Assembly: GCA_947253655.1 (NCBI GenBank)
Contig: CAMYAE010000027.1
Location: 1-26,564, forward strand
From: an uncultured Bacteroidales bacterium
GTDB lineage: Bacteria; Bacteroidota; Bacteroidia; Bacteroidales; UBA932
DNA: 26,564 bases
Direction: 5' to 3'
In this document: positions 1 to 6,765 of the stretch, piece after piece
Layout: each line of letters opens with the position of its first letter
How positions within the stretch are numbered: position 1 is the stretch's first letter
Made by a program: the position numbers and the translations under genes
Notes under the pieces: model-generated
Told to the model about the DNA's origin: nothing
Databases searched by the model: none
The model's input: the letters and a program-made list of their open reading frames with translations, nothing else

Positions 1-46
1 AATCCGGCAGTTGGCCAATTTTCAATCCGGCAGTTGGCCGACATTG
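1..46. repeat. 23-bp tandem repeat at window edge (about 1.7 copies)
   Basis: The 16-base word AATCCGGCAGTTGGCC occurs at 1-16 and again at 24-39, an exact period of 23. The second copy degenerates after base 39. Because copy 1 starts at the first base of the window, a longer array may extend to the left. The period is not a multiple of three, so in a coding region the copies would be read in different frames. Confidence 0.6.
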
Positions 47-88
47 CATCTTGAAGCCGAACATATCAAGAATATTCTTGATGTCCAT
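1..88 (-). CDS. Start of an unidentified reading frame (cut by window edge)
   Basis: An ATG at 88 (minus strand), 7 bases after the stop of the XRE remnant, opens 29 codons that run off the left edge. The peptide begins MDIKNILDMFGFKMQ and then enters the 23-bp repeat. The short spacing suggests a second cistron behind the regulator fragment. I do not recognise the protein. The repeat in its 5' part could equally mean that this is non-coding or decayed DNA. Confidence 0.25.
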   Translation of the reverse strand, partial: MDIKNILDMFGFKMQCRPTAGLKIGQLPD

Positions 89-95
89 AGTACTT

Positions 96-245
96 CTACT
101 CCGGTTGGTTTGGAATCAAATCGAGATGTACGTCAAGAATGAATGCAATGCGAGAGAGAATATCAACACCCGTAAAGTATTTACCTTGCTCGATACGGGA
201 CAGATTGGCGGAATCCTTGTAGTGTAAACTGAACTGTGTCAAGTT
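96..245 (-). pseudogene. Remnant of an XRE-family helix-turn-helix regulator
   Basis: Reading the minus strand into the TAG at 96-98 gives a peptide containing SANLSRIEQGKYFTG followed by VDILSRIAFILDVHLDL. This is the recognition-helix and helix 4/5 part of a Cro/CI (HTH_3) domain: 'LSRIEQGK' is the usual family signature and 'ILSRIAFILDV' matches the usual 'TLxKIAxALxV'. The frame stays open upstream through the 219-253 inverted repeat, but no convincing start or first helix is seen before it enters the 3' end of the GH109 gene. I read this as a 5'-truncated regulator. The 5' boundary given is approximate. A rare start (for example TTG near 242) cannot be excluded. Confidence 0.5.
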
Positions 246-253
246 TACACTAC
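219..253 (-). terminator. 12-bp perfect inverted repeat after the GH109 gene
   Basis: GTAGTGTAAACT at 219-230 pairs perfectly with AGTTTACACTAC at 242-253 across an 11-base loop. It starts 17 bases beyond the GH109 stop codon, so a transcription-termination or 3'-end-stabilising role is plausible. There is no T-tract on either side, which argues against a classic intrinsic terminator. Its position inside the XRE remnant would also fit the footprint of an inserted or excised element. Confidence 0.4.
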
Positions 254-270
254 CGCAGGCTAAGCCACAA

Positions 271-1677
271 CTATTTTTTAAACTCGTACGTGAAGCCTTT
301 CACCTTTTCCCAATCCCCTCTTGTGAAATCAGGGACATTGACAGTAGCCGATTTGTTTTCAAGGGAAAGACGGCTCAACTCCGTCAGGCAGCTCCACTCC
401 GCAGCGTCGTAGACATCCTGATCAAGTGGAAGACCGTTGCGAAGACAATAGATAAGACGGTAGTCCATTATATAATCCATGCCTCCGTGCCCCCCGACCT
501 TGCGTGCCTTATCCTCTATTTCCTTAACAAATTCAGGCTTGTATTTTTCCATCATGGCATCATAAGCCTCCTTTGGCATAAATCTTTCGGCATCAAGATT
601 ATCGTACGCCTTGTCACCGGCATCAACCTTATCTCCGGCCAAAGCAAGACCGGGAACAGGATATTTATTGGCAAAGCCCTCAGTGCCTGTCAGTTGGTAA
701 AGGCGACTGTATGGACGAGAAGCGTAGACATTATGCTGTATGCAAATCTGCTTACCTTTTGCGGTACGGATAAGGGTTACGGTATGGTCTCCATCTGCGA
801 ACTCATCTACACCCATAATTTCTTTGGCGACCTTGGCACCGTGCATCGGCTTGGTGTCCACAGACACAAGGAAATCCATTTTGTCTCCTCTGTGTATATT
901 CATAACCTGACATAGAGGCCCGATGCCATGAGTAGGATAATTGTCGCCACGGAACTTCTGATTGTATTTCAGTCTCCAATTGTCATTATACTCTTTCCAA
1001 TACGGATCGAGATTATGTATATATCCGCCCTCTCCGTAATAGACTTCTCCGAAAAGACCGTGCTGTGCCATATTCAAAGCAGACATTTCAAAAAAGTCAT
1101 ATACACAGTTCTCCAGCATCATGCAATGCTTTCTCGTTATCTCGCAAGTGTTTACGAGCTGCCAGCATTCAGCGATATTCATGGCGGCAGGCACTTCCGA
1201 CGCCACATGCTTCCCGTGCTCCATAGCATATACGGCCATAGGGGTATGCTTTTCCCAATCAGTGCATATATACACCAGATCAATGTCCGGATTTTCACAA
1301 AGCTCTTTCCAACCGTCTTCACCGACATATTCCTTTGCGGCCTCATAGCCTGCCCCTACTACAATCTTCTGAGCCGCTTCAACCCTGTCGGCATGCAAAT
1401 CACAAAGAGCCGCGATTTTAGCACCATCAATATTGACATAACGTCTTATTGCTCCCGTCCCTCTCATACCAAGCCCGATAAAACCGACACGGACCTCTTC
1501 AATGGGGTCGGCTGTCAGCTTCAATGCCGTCATCTGTCCGGCCTGACGAGGCGGGGTGGCAAGTGTGATCACACCGTCTTCCATAACGGCAGGCATGGAG
1601 GCCTCAATCTTTTTGCCGGCACCGGCAGTACAAGAAACGCATAATAGCGTCAGGATAAGGAGTTTCAAAGATTTCAT
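271..1677 (-). CDS. GH109-type lipoprotein (Gfo/Idh/MocA-fold NAD-dependent glycosidase)
   Basis: The 468-residue product is an exported lipoprotein: the hydrophobic signal ends in lipobox LCVSC with Cys16. A Rossmann NAD-binding motif (VGFIGLGMRG) starts near residue 64. The stretch TDWEKHTPMAVYAMEHGKHV near 139-158, followed by SEVPAAM, and the NYPTHGIGPLCQ segment with His250 are characteristic of GH109. Enzymes of that family remove alpha-linked N-acetylgalactosamine using a tightly bound NAD by an oxidation-elimination-reduction mechanism. The length fits the family (about 440-470). The presence of a lipobox suggests periplasmic or surface location. It is monocistronic and divergent from the aldehyde dehydrogenase. 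GH109 members vary in activity, so other N-acetylhexosaminides are possible, and a plain sugar oxidoreductase is the alternative. Confidence 0.85.
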   Translation of the reverse strand: MKSLKLLILTLLCVSCTAGAGKKIEASMPAVMEDGVITLATPPRQAGQMTALKLTADPIEEVRVGFIGLGMRGTGAIRRYVNIDGAKIAALCDLHADRVEAAQKIVVGAGYEAAKEYVGEDGWKELCENPDIDLVYICTDWEKHTPMAVYAMEHGKHVASEVPAAMNIAECWQLVNTCEITRKHCMMLENCVYDFFEMSALNMAQHGLFGEVYYGEGGYIHNLDPYWKEYNDNWRLKYNQKFRGDNYPTHGIGPLCQVMNIHRGDKMDFLVSVDTKPMHGAKVAKEIMGVDEFADGDHTVTLIRTAKGKQICIQHNVYASRPYSRLYQLTGTEGFANKYPVPGLALAGDKVDAGDKAYDNLDAERFMPKEAYDAMMEKYKPEFVKEIEDKARKVGGHGGMDYIMDYRLIYCLRNGLPLDQDVYDAAEWSCLTELSRLSLENKSATVNVPDFTRGDWEKVKGFTYEFKK

Positions 1678-1842
1678 ATAATTATAAATTTAGTATCATC
1701 GACTGTCCTACTACAGTATGACAATTATTGTGGCTTCCACACATAAAGAAAGAACAAAAAAACGCCTGTTTCTTATCAGATCATACATTTTTACAAATAT
1801 ATTAAAATTATTGACTATTTTTATTCGTAAAACTGGTTTCTT

Positions 1843-3204
1843 ATGTGTTTTAATGATATATTTTCCGCCCAGCGGAATTTCTTCTTGCAAGGCAACACCT
1901 TCTCTGCCGATTTCCGGAAAAATGCTTTGAAAAAGCTGAGGAAAATTCTGAAAGACAATGAATCGAGGCTCTATGAAGCGATATATGCGGATTTCCGCAA
2001 ATCCGAATTCGACACATATTCTACTGAACTAAGCATAATATATGCGGAAATAGGTTATTTCTTGAAAAGGCTTGACAGGTTGCACAAGCCACAGAAAGTC
2101 AGGACCAACATGGCTAATCTCCCGGGGAAATTCAGGCTTCACAGGGAGCCGCTTGGAAACGTACTTATAATAGGTGCATGGAATTATCCATATCAGCTGT
2201 CTTTGCTCCCAATGATTGACGCTGTAGCAGCAGGCAACACGTGCATATTGAAACCGAGCGAACTGCCGGAAAACACGATGCGTCTTATGGCAGAACTCAT
2301 CAACGGCAATTTTCCAAAAGAATATCTGTATGTGGCAGAAGGCGGAGTGCCGGAAACAACCGAACTGCTGCAACTTAGGTTCGACAAAATCTTTTTCACA
2401 GGCAGCCCCAAAGTCGGAAAAATCGTATATAAAGCGGCAGCTGCCAATATGGTACCGGTCACACTCGAACTCGGAGGCAAATCACCGACAGTAGTTACGG
2501 CAAAAGCCGACCTCAAAGCCGCTGCGAGAAGGATAGTATGGGGTAAATACCTTAACGCAGGCCAGACATGCGTAGCCCCGGACTACTTATATGTCGAAGA
2601 CTGTATTAAAGACGAATTTCTGGAACTGCTGAAACAGAATATAGAAAATAACGCATACGGGAAAAACTCGGACGGCTATGCCGCAATAATCAACAGCCGC
2701 AACTATGACAGATTATACTCACTGATTGATAAAGATAAAATTTATTTTGGCGGAGACTGCGACAAGGAAGCCCTGCACATCGGTCCTACAATTTTAAAGG
2801 ATGTGGAATGGAGCGACAAGGTTATGCAGGAAGAGATTTTCGGTCCTATATTGCCGGTGCTGACATTCAGCGATTTGCGGCAAGTCATTGATAAGATAAA
2901 ATCCATGGAGAAGCCTTTGGCCTCGTATATTTTCAGCAGAGACAAGAAAGAGCAAGATTTCTTCCTTGCTGAAATTTCATCGGGCGGTGCATGCGTCAAT
3001 GATGTTATGATGCATATAGTCAATGAGTTCGCTCCATTCGGAGGCGTTGGCAATTCCGGAATAGGCAATTACCATGGAGAATACGGCTTTGACTGCTTTT
3101 CACACCATAAGACTGTGCTCTACAAGCCTTCCCGGCTCGAAAACAAAATAAAATATCCGCCATACAGCAAATTGCAGGCGGATATAATCAAAAAAATCAT
3201 CTGA
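1843..3204 (+). CDS. Aldehyde dehydrogenase, class-3-like
   Basis: This 453-residue soluble protein lacks a signal peptide and oxidises an aldehyde to the acid with NAD(P). Family motifs are complete: GAWNYP with Asn114, the cofactor loop FTGSPKVG near 185-192, ELGGKSP with general base Glu209, GQTCVAPDY with nucleophile Cys243, and EEIFGPILPV near 335. The short length and the C-terminal FxxFSHHKTVLYKPS segment are typical of the class-3 (fatty/aromatic aldehyde) subgroup. The ATG at 1843 puts the conserved 'QRNFF..GNT..FRKNALKKLR' block at the normal distance from the N-terminus; no clear Shine-Dalgarno is seen. The gene stands alone, divergent from the GH109 gene and convergent with the next operon, its stop lying 5 bp from that operon's last stop. 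The substrate cannot be read from the sequence. Confidence 0.9.
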   Translation: MCFNDIFSAQRNFFLQGNTFSADFRKNALKKLRKILKDNESRLYEAIYADFRKSEFDTYSTELSIIYAEIGYFLKRLDRLHKPQKVRTNMANLPGKFRLHREPLGNVLIIGAWNYPYQLSLLPMIDAVAAGNTCILKPSELPENTMRLMAELINGNFPKEYLYVAEGGVPETTELLQLRFDKIFFTGSPKVGKIVYKAAAANMVPVTLELGGKSPTVVTAKADLKAAARRIVWGKYLNAGQTCVAPDYLYVEDCIKDEFLELLKQNIENNAYGKNSDGYAAIINSRNYDRLYSLIDKDKIYFGGDCDKEALHIGPTILKDVEWSDKVMQEEIFGPILPVLTFSDLRQVIDKIKSMEKPLASYIFSRDKKEQDFFLAEISSGGACVNDVMMHIVNEFAPFGGVGNSGIGNYHGEYGFDCFSHHKTVLYKPSRLENKIKYPPYSKLQADIIKKII

Positions 3205-3209
3205 CGGAT

Positions 3210-4079
3210 TTATATTGTATTATTGAATTTTATACTCCGGACAAAATCATCCGCAGAGGCATCTGACTGAGAATCAATCTCATTTCCGGGATATATACAG
3301 GTAACAGTAATCTTAGAGGAGTTGTAGATAAACTCATAGGTGTTTTCTATAGAGTTCTCCCCGATTTCGGATATTCCTGCCGTTTTGTATGCCCTGATAC
3401 CGTTAATGTCGATAAATCCTTCACTAAGGATATTGTCCTTGCCATAATAATCGACAGATGTATCGTGATAGTATTGTTCTGAATACAGATACCCTTCCAT
3501 TCCCGTAGTATCGGCAAGCCCGGCAGTAACATCGACGCAATACACATTCTCGGCCGATACTGTCGAATAATAATAACCGGCAAAAGTTGAGTCAGTCTCT
3601 TCAAAAAAGTCCTCATCCACCTTCTCGCAACCGGCAGGGAATACCATGGAAAGTCCTATCGGACAAGATACAGTCTGCTCATAATCAAGAGGTTTCAGAT
3701 CGTTCCTGTGGACAAATCTCCAACCATAAACAGCAAGCCCTACGACGGCAGCAAGTCCTACAATCCCATAGCAGAGAGCCTTTTTGAATTTGAGTTCGTT
3801 CTCGGCCCTTCTCAATTGTGTGAGATAATCAATCAACCCTCTGACCCCTTGCACTGCACCCCAAACAATAGCACCGGTGGCAACCGTATAGGTAGTTCCG
3901 CCCTTTGCGAAATAATATGAAAGATATGTAAATATCAGACCGCCTACGCACCATAGAGATCCGGAAATTATATCTTTTTTGGCTTCCTTGATTTTCTCCT
4001 CGTCCACCTGAGCGGGCTCGGCTTCTTCAAGAATTGCCTCCTCTTCGTTATTAGGGATGTTCTCAATATTATTTTCCAT
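3210..4079 (-). CDS. Unknown membrane protein: three helices plus a periplasmic domain
   Basis: This 289-residue protein is not assigned to a family. The first 35 residues are strongly acidic (runs such as NNEEEAILEEAEPAQVDEEK) and probably cytoplasmic. Hydrophobic helices lie near residues 38-57, 63-86 and 101-120, followed by a soluble region of about 165 residues rich in Tyr, Asp and Ser. With the acidic end inside, three helices place this last part in the periplasm. It contains two Cys (near 139 and 151) that could form a disulfide. It is the last gene of a three-gene unit, 12 bp behind the barrel-like protein. The partners are exported, so a shared envelope job is likely, but no function is claimed. 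Confidence 0.7.
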   Translation of the reverse strand: MENNIENIPNNEEEAILEEAEPAQVDEEKIKEAKKDIISGSLWCVGGLIFTYLSYYFAKGGTTYTVATGAIVWGAVQGVRGLIDYLTQLRRAENELKFKKALCYGIVGLAAVVGLAVYGWRFVHRNDLKPLDYEQTVSCPIGLSMVFPAGCEKVDEDFFEETDSTFAGYYYSTVSAENVYCVDVTAGLADTTGMEGYLYSEQYYHDTSVDYYGKDNILSEGFIDINGIRAYKTAGISEIGENSIENTYEFIYNSSKITVTCIYPGNEIDSQSDASADDFVRSIKFNNTI

Positions 4080-4091
4080 AGAAATAAATAA

Positions 4092-4775
4092 CTATATATC
4101 CCTTGGGGTACGGTAGAACAAGTCGGATTCATCACCTCCTCCGAAGGAAATGACAATACCGGCGCTGAGCCACTGGCTCTGAAGTCCTGCCTCCACACAA
4201 ATACCAATTCTGTCCGTTATGAAATAATCGGCTCCGGCGACAAAGCCATAGTCGAACTTTATCTGCTTTGGCCTCTTGAAGTCTTTCTCTTGTTTCATAT
4301 TTGTAATGCCTCCGAAGTCTATGCAGAAAAAACCTTTTGCATAAACATCGCAATGGTCAAACAGGGCATAATGGAAAGACAAGGTCGGACCTATGGGAAT
4401 TTGAGTCCATTCATACTGCCGGTACTCCGTACCGAATATAGGCTTCTTATTCACTTCATCCCAACCTGTTTGGACATCATTCAGAGTTCTGTTCTCTTTC
4501 ACTTTACCGTAGCCAAGACTCCAGCCTGCACCAAAAGTGCCTCCAAAAGGGAATTCATAGACACCGATTTCGCCCCTCAGTCTTATAGCCGGGATATTGG
4601 AATGGATATTGTCTTTAAGATAAATCTTGTTGTCTATGAAAGATCCTGTAAGGCTCCAAATTTGTGAGCCTCTGACAAAAACCATATCATTGATATTCCT
4701 CGTCTTGACAAGTTTCTGGGCGGATGCGGATAAGGACAGACATGCGAGCAGAATTGCAATAAAATATTTTTTCAT
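4092..4775 (-). CDS. Small outer-membrane beta-barrel-like protein, unknown role
   Basis: The 227-residue product starts with a clear signal peptide (MKKYFIAILLACLSLSASAQ) cleaved after SASA. The rest alternates polar and hydrophobic residues and is rich in Gly and aromatic residues, with strand-like stretches such as GEIGVYEFPFGGTFGAGWSL, IPIGPTLSFHYAL and FDYGFVAGADYFITDRIGIC. This is the pattern of OmpW/OmpA-sized 8-stranded barrels, though the extreme C-terminus (TPRDI) is not the usual aromatic ending. It is the middle gene of the three-gene unit, 11 bp behind the secreted protein and 12 bp before the membrane protein. The assignment rests on pattern only. Confidence 0.7.
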   Translation of the reverse strand: MKKYFIAILLACLSLSASAQKLVKTRNINDMVFVRGSQIWSLTGSFIDNKIYLKDNIHSNIPAIRLRGEIGVYEFPFGGTFGAGWSLGYGKVKENRTLNDVQTGWDEVNKKPIFGTEYRQYEWTQIPIGPTLSFHYALFDHCDVYAKGFFCIDFGGITNMKQEKDFKRPKQIKFDYGFVAGADYFITDRIGICVEAGLQSQWLSAGIVISFGGGDESDLFYRTPRDI

Positions 4776-4786
4776 AATATGCTAAA

Positions 4787-5455
4787 TTACTTTCTATTGA
4801 CAAGTACATCATTCAATATCGGCATCATTATTTCAGGATGCTCGATGAACTCCTTTCGGTCTATCTGACCGTTATCGAATAGTTCTATGATTTCAGGATA
4901 ATCCTTGAAAACCAGTTTCATAGCAGCCTTTAGTCCTACGACAGTTCCGTTGGAGGCAAACCAGTACGGCTCCGCAACCTCTTCTCCCTTAACCCTGTAA
5001 AGGTATTGGTATGTATTTGTATAATAGGTAGTTGTAGCATTGGTAGTAGCATCGACACAAGGCAGCACATAACCTATTATTTTTTCACCCTCATAAATTT
5101 GTCTCAGCAGGACCGGGGCCTTATATTCCTTGCGTTTTGAAATCAGGTTTGGAACCTTTTTTATAGCCCTACAAGGCACATAACGGATTTCTTCCTGATC
5201 TTCTTTCAGAGCAGGATAAACCAAAGACGCGATGTCCTTTGTCTCATACTCATAATATGATCCCTTCGGAGTCTCGCTGACACCGACTTTCATAGCACCG
5301 CCCATCAATGATGTCCGGATATAGCCGTTAATAACCTTACCGTCTTTAAGAGTAAGAATAACTTTGAAATCATCATCTCCATTCGCATTTGCAGGAAGCT
5401 GTGCCCCCCACATGAATGCAAAGATAGCAGCAAGCAGAAATAAAATCTTTTTCAT
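4787..5455 (-). CDS. Unknown secreted protein, first gene of a three-gene unit
   Basis: The 222-residue product has an N-terminal signal (MKKILFLLAAIFAFMWGAQL, cleavage probably near PANANG). After it, residues 30-80 look like a beta-rich domain (VILTLKDGKVINGYIRTS), as in small Sm-like or DUF-type periplasmic domains that open with 'LxDGxxIxGxI'. A Thr/Tyr-rich stretch (DATTNATTTYYTNTYQYLY) sits in the middle. The C-terminus is helical, with YPEIIELFDNGQIDRKEFIE resembling an EF-hand-like or short helical repeat. The function is unknown. A good promoter candidate lies 27 bp upstream of the start, so this gene probably leads the operon. Confidence 0.75.
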   Translation of the reverse strand: MKKILFLLAAIFAFMWGAQLPANANGDDDFKVILTLKDGKVINGYIRTSLMGGAMKVGVSETPKGSYYEYETKDIASLVYPALKEDQEEIRYVPCRAIKKVPNLISKRKEYKAPVLLRQIYEGEKIIGYVLPCVDATTNATTTYYTNTYQYLYRVKGEEVAEPYWFASNGTVVGLKAAMKLVFKDYPEIIELFDNGQIDRKEFIEHPEIMMPILNDVLVNRK

Positions 5456-5481
5456 AAAAAATATTTATTTTTAAGAATTTG

Positions 5482-5489
5482 CAAATTTA
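5482..5489 (-). promoter_or_regulatory. Putative -7 box of the 5455-3210 operon
   Basis: TAAATTTG on the minus strand matches the Bacteroidota -7 consensus TAnnTTTG exactly. It would give a leader of about 20 nt before the ATG at 5455. The surrounding DNA is very A+T rich. No clear TTG is seen 19-21 bp upstream, so the -33 element is weak. Confidence 0.45.
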
Positions 5490-5545
5490 CATTAAATAAT
5501 ATAAAATTTATTAAAACTTTAATAAAAATTTATTCTACGCATTCT

Positions 5546-5560
5546 TGCACTGACTGTGCA
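5546..5560 (-). terminator. Weak hairpin after the efflux operon
   Basis: TGCAC and GTGCA (5-bp stem, 5-base loop) lie 26 bases beyond the stop of the TolC-like gene, and a T-rich stretch follows about 15 bases later on the minus strand. The stem is short, so this is only a possible 3' end. Confidence 0.25.
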
Positions 5561-5586
5561 TATATCGAAGAACAGATTTAGGGCGA

Positions 5587-6765
5587 TCACAATTCAACGG
5601 CTGAAAGTTCAGCATAAGCTTTCAGGTATGCTCTTTCAGCATCCAATGCCTGATTGACTGCATCATAATAAAGGCCTATCCCGACGAGATAATCCAATAC
5701 GGAGATTTCGCCCTCATCAAGCGACTTTTTTAGTAACAGGCTGTTATCGTTAGCCGCCAATGTCGCACGATATTTCTCGGCTGCGGCTTTCAACCCGGCA
5801 GTACGATAATATTGGATTTCCATATTGCCGTAGAATTGCTCTTTAGCATCTGTCGCTCTGGACTCCGCTGCAAGCACTGCTGCCTTTGCCCGGCGTATTC
5901 GATTCCTGTTCGACCACAGAGGGACGGAAATTCCCAATGAAATCCCCCTGTAACTTTGGCCGACCACGTACTCTCCCATATATCCGGCGGAAATGGTAGG
6001 TAGCGTACTTGCCTTACTCAATGAGAGTTGCCGCCTGCTCACTTCTATTTCCTGTTTCACGTAAGAGAGCAGCGGGTTTTTCATTTCTGCTACCTTATAC
6101 CATTCTTCAAAGCTTTCAGGCATATCCATAGTTTCGTATCCGTCCTCGTCGAATACTACTCTCAGGCCTCCGTTCAGTCTTGCGAGCTGCGACAGAACGG
6201 CATTCCTCTCCGTATTGATTTCGCCAATCTTCCCCTCAAGCACTGAAAGATTGAGAATAACGTTATTGTATTCCACCTTGCTTCCTTCCCCGCTTTCCAG
6301 CCGGATTTTCTGTGCCGCAGCAATCCCTTTTGCATGTTCCAACCTGACATTAAGTTCTTTAAGCAGAGCATTATAATATATAAGATCTATACAATACAGT
6401 TTGGCTTCAAGCAAGATATTCATCCTGTCCGACTTATATTGCCATTCAATAAGTTCGTCCTTTTCCCCGGCCACCTTGCTTTTCAAGCCGAATAAAGTAG
6501 TCATATCCAGACTTTGCGATACGCTGAAATCCTTCCTGACTCCGATTGAAGACGGACTCCCCCACAGATAGTCGAAGCCGATCTCCGGATCCGGCAAGGC
6601 CAGGTCTGTCCTATTCTCAATTTTTCGGGCGTCGGCCTCCTGCCTCAAAGCCTTAAGTGTCGTGTTGTTCTGCTCTATGGCTCTCAGCACATCATCAATA
6701 TTTGTCCTGGCAAAAAGCGGGAATGCAGTCCAGATTGCCGCTATAATAATTAATGTTTTTCTCAT
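5587..6765 (-). CDS. TolC-family outer-membrane efflux factor (CzcC-like)
   Basis: This 392-residue protein with a signal peptide (MRKTLIIIAAIWTAFPLFA) is the outer-membrane exit duct of the tripartite metal pump. It shows the two-repeat OEP architecture: long amphipathic helices rich in Ala, Glu, Leu and Lys (for example LRAIEQNNTTLKALRQEADA near 27-46), the conserved DPEIGFDYLWG-type segment after helix 1, and SAGYMGEYVVGQSYRGISLG in the second repeat. Its ATG overlaps the stop of the RND gene by 4 bases (ATGA), which indicates translational coupling. At 392 residues it is slightly shorter than most CzcC proteins, but both repeats are present. The neighbour fixes the role as metal export rather than drug or protein export. 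Confidence 0.88.
   Translation of the reverse strand: MRKTLIIIAAIWTAFPLFARTNIDDVLRAIEQNNTTLKALRQEADARKIENRTDLALPDPEIGFDYLWGSPSSIGVRKDFSVSQSLDMTTLFGLKSKVAGEKDELIEWQYKSDRMNILLEAKLYCIDLIYYNALLKELNVRLEHAKGIAAAQKIRLESGEGSKVEYNNVILNLSVLEGKIGEINTERNAVLSQLARLNGGLRVVFDEDGYETMDMPESFEEWYKVAEMKNPLLSYVKQEIEVSRRQLSLSKASTLPTISAGYMGEYVVGQSYRGISLGISVPLWSNRNRIRRAKAAVLAAESRATDAKEQFYGNMEIQYYRTAGLKAAAEKYRATLAANDNSLLLKKSLDEGEISVLDYLVGIGLYYDAVNQALDAERAYLKAYAELSAVEL

Noticed and set aside
487..1644. Plus-strand frames opposite the GH109 gene (142 and 238 codons)
   Set aside because: They are shadows of the intact GH109 reading frame and show no protein-like composition.
1678..1842. Promoters in the GH109/aldehyde dehydrogenase divergent gap
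   Set aside because: TATATTTG (minus, 1801-1794) and TACATTTT (plus, 1784-1791) resemble -7 boxes, but neither has a -33 TTG at proper spacing and the DNA is so A/T rich that chance matches are expected.
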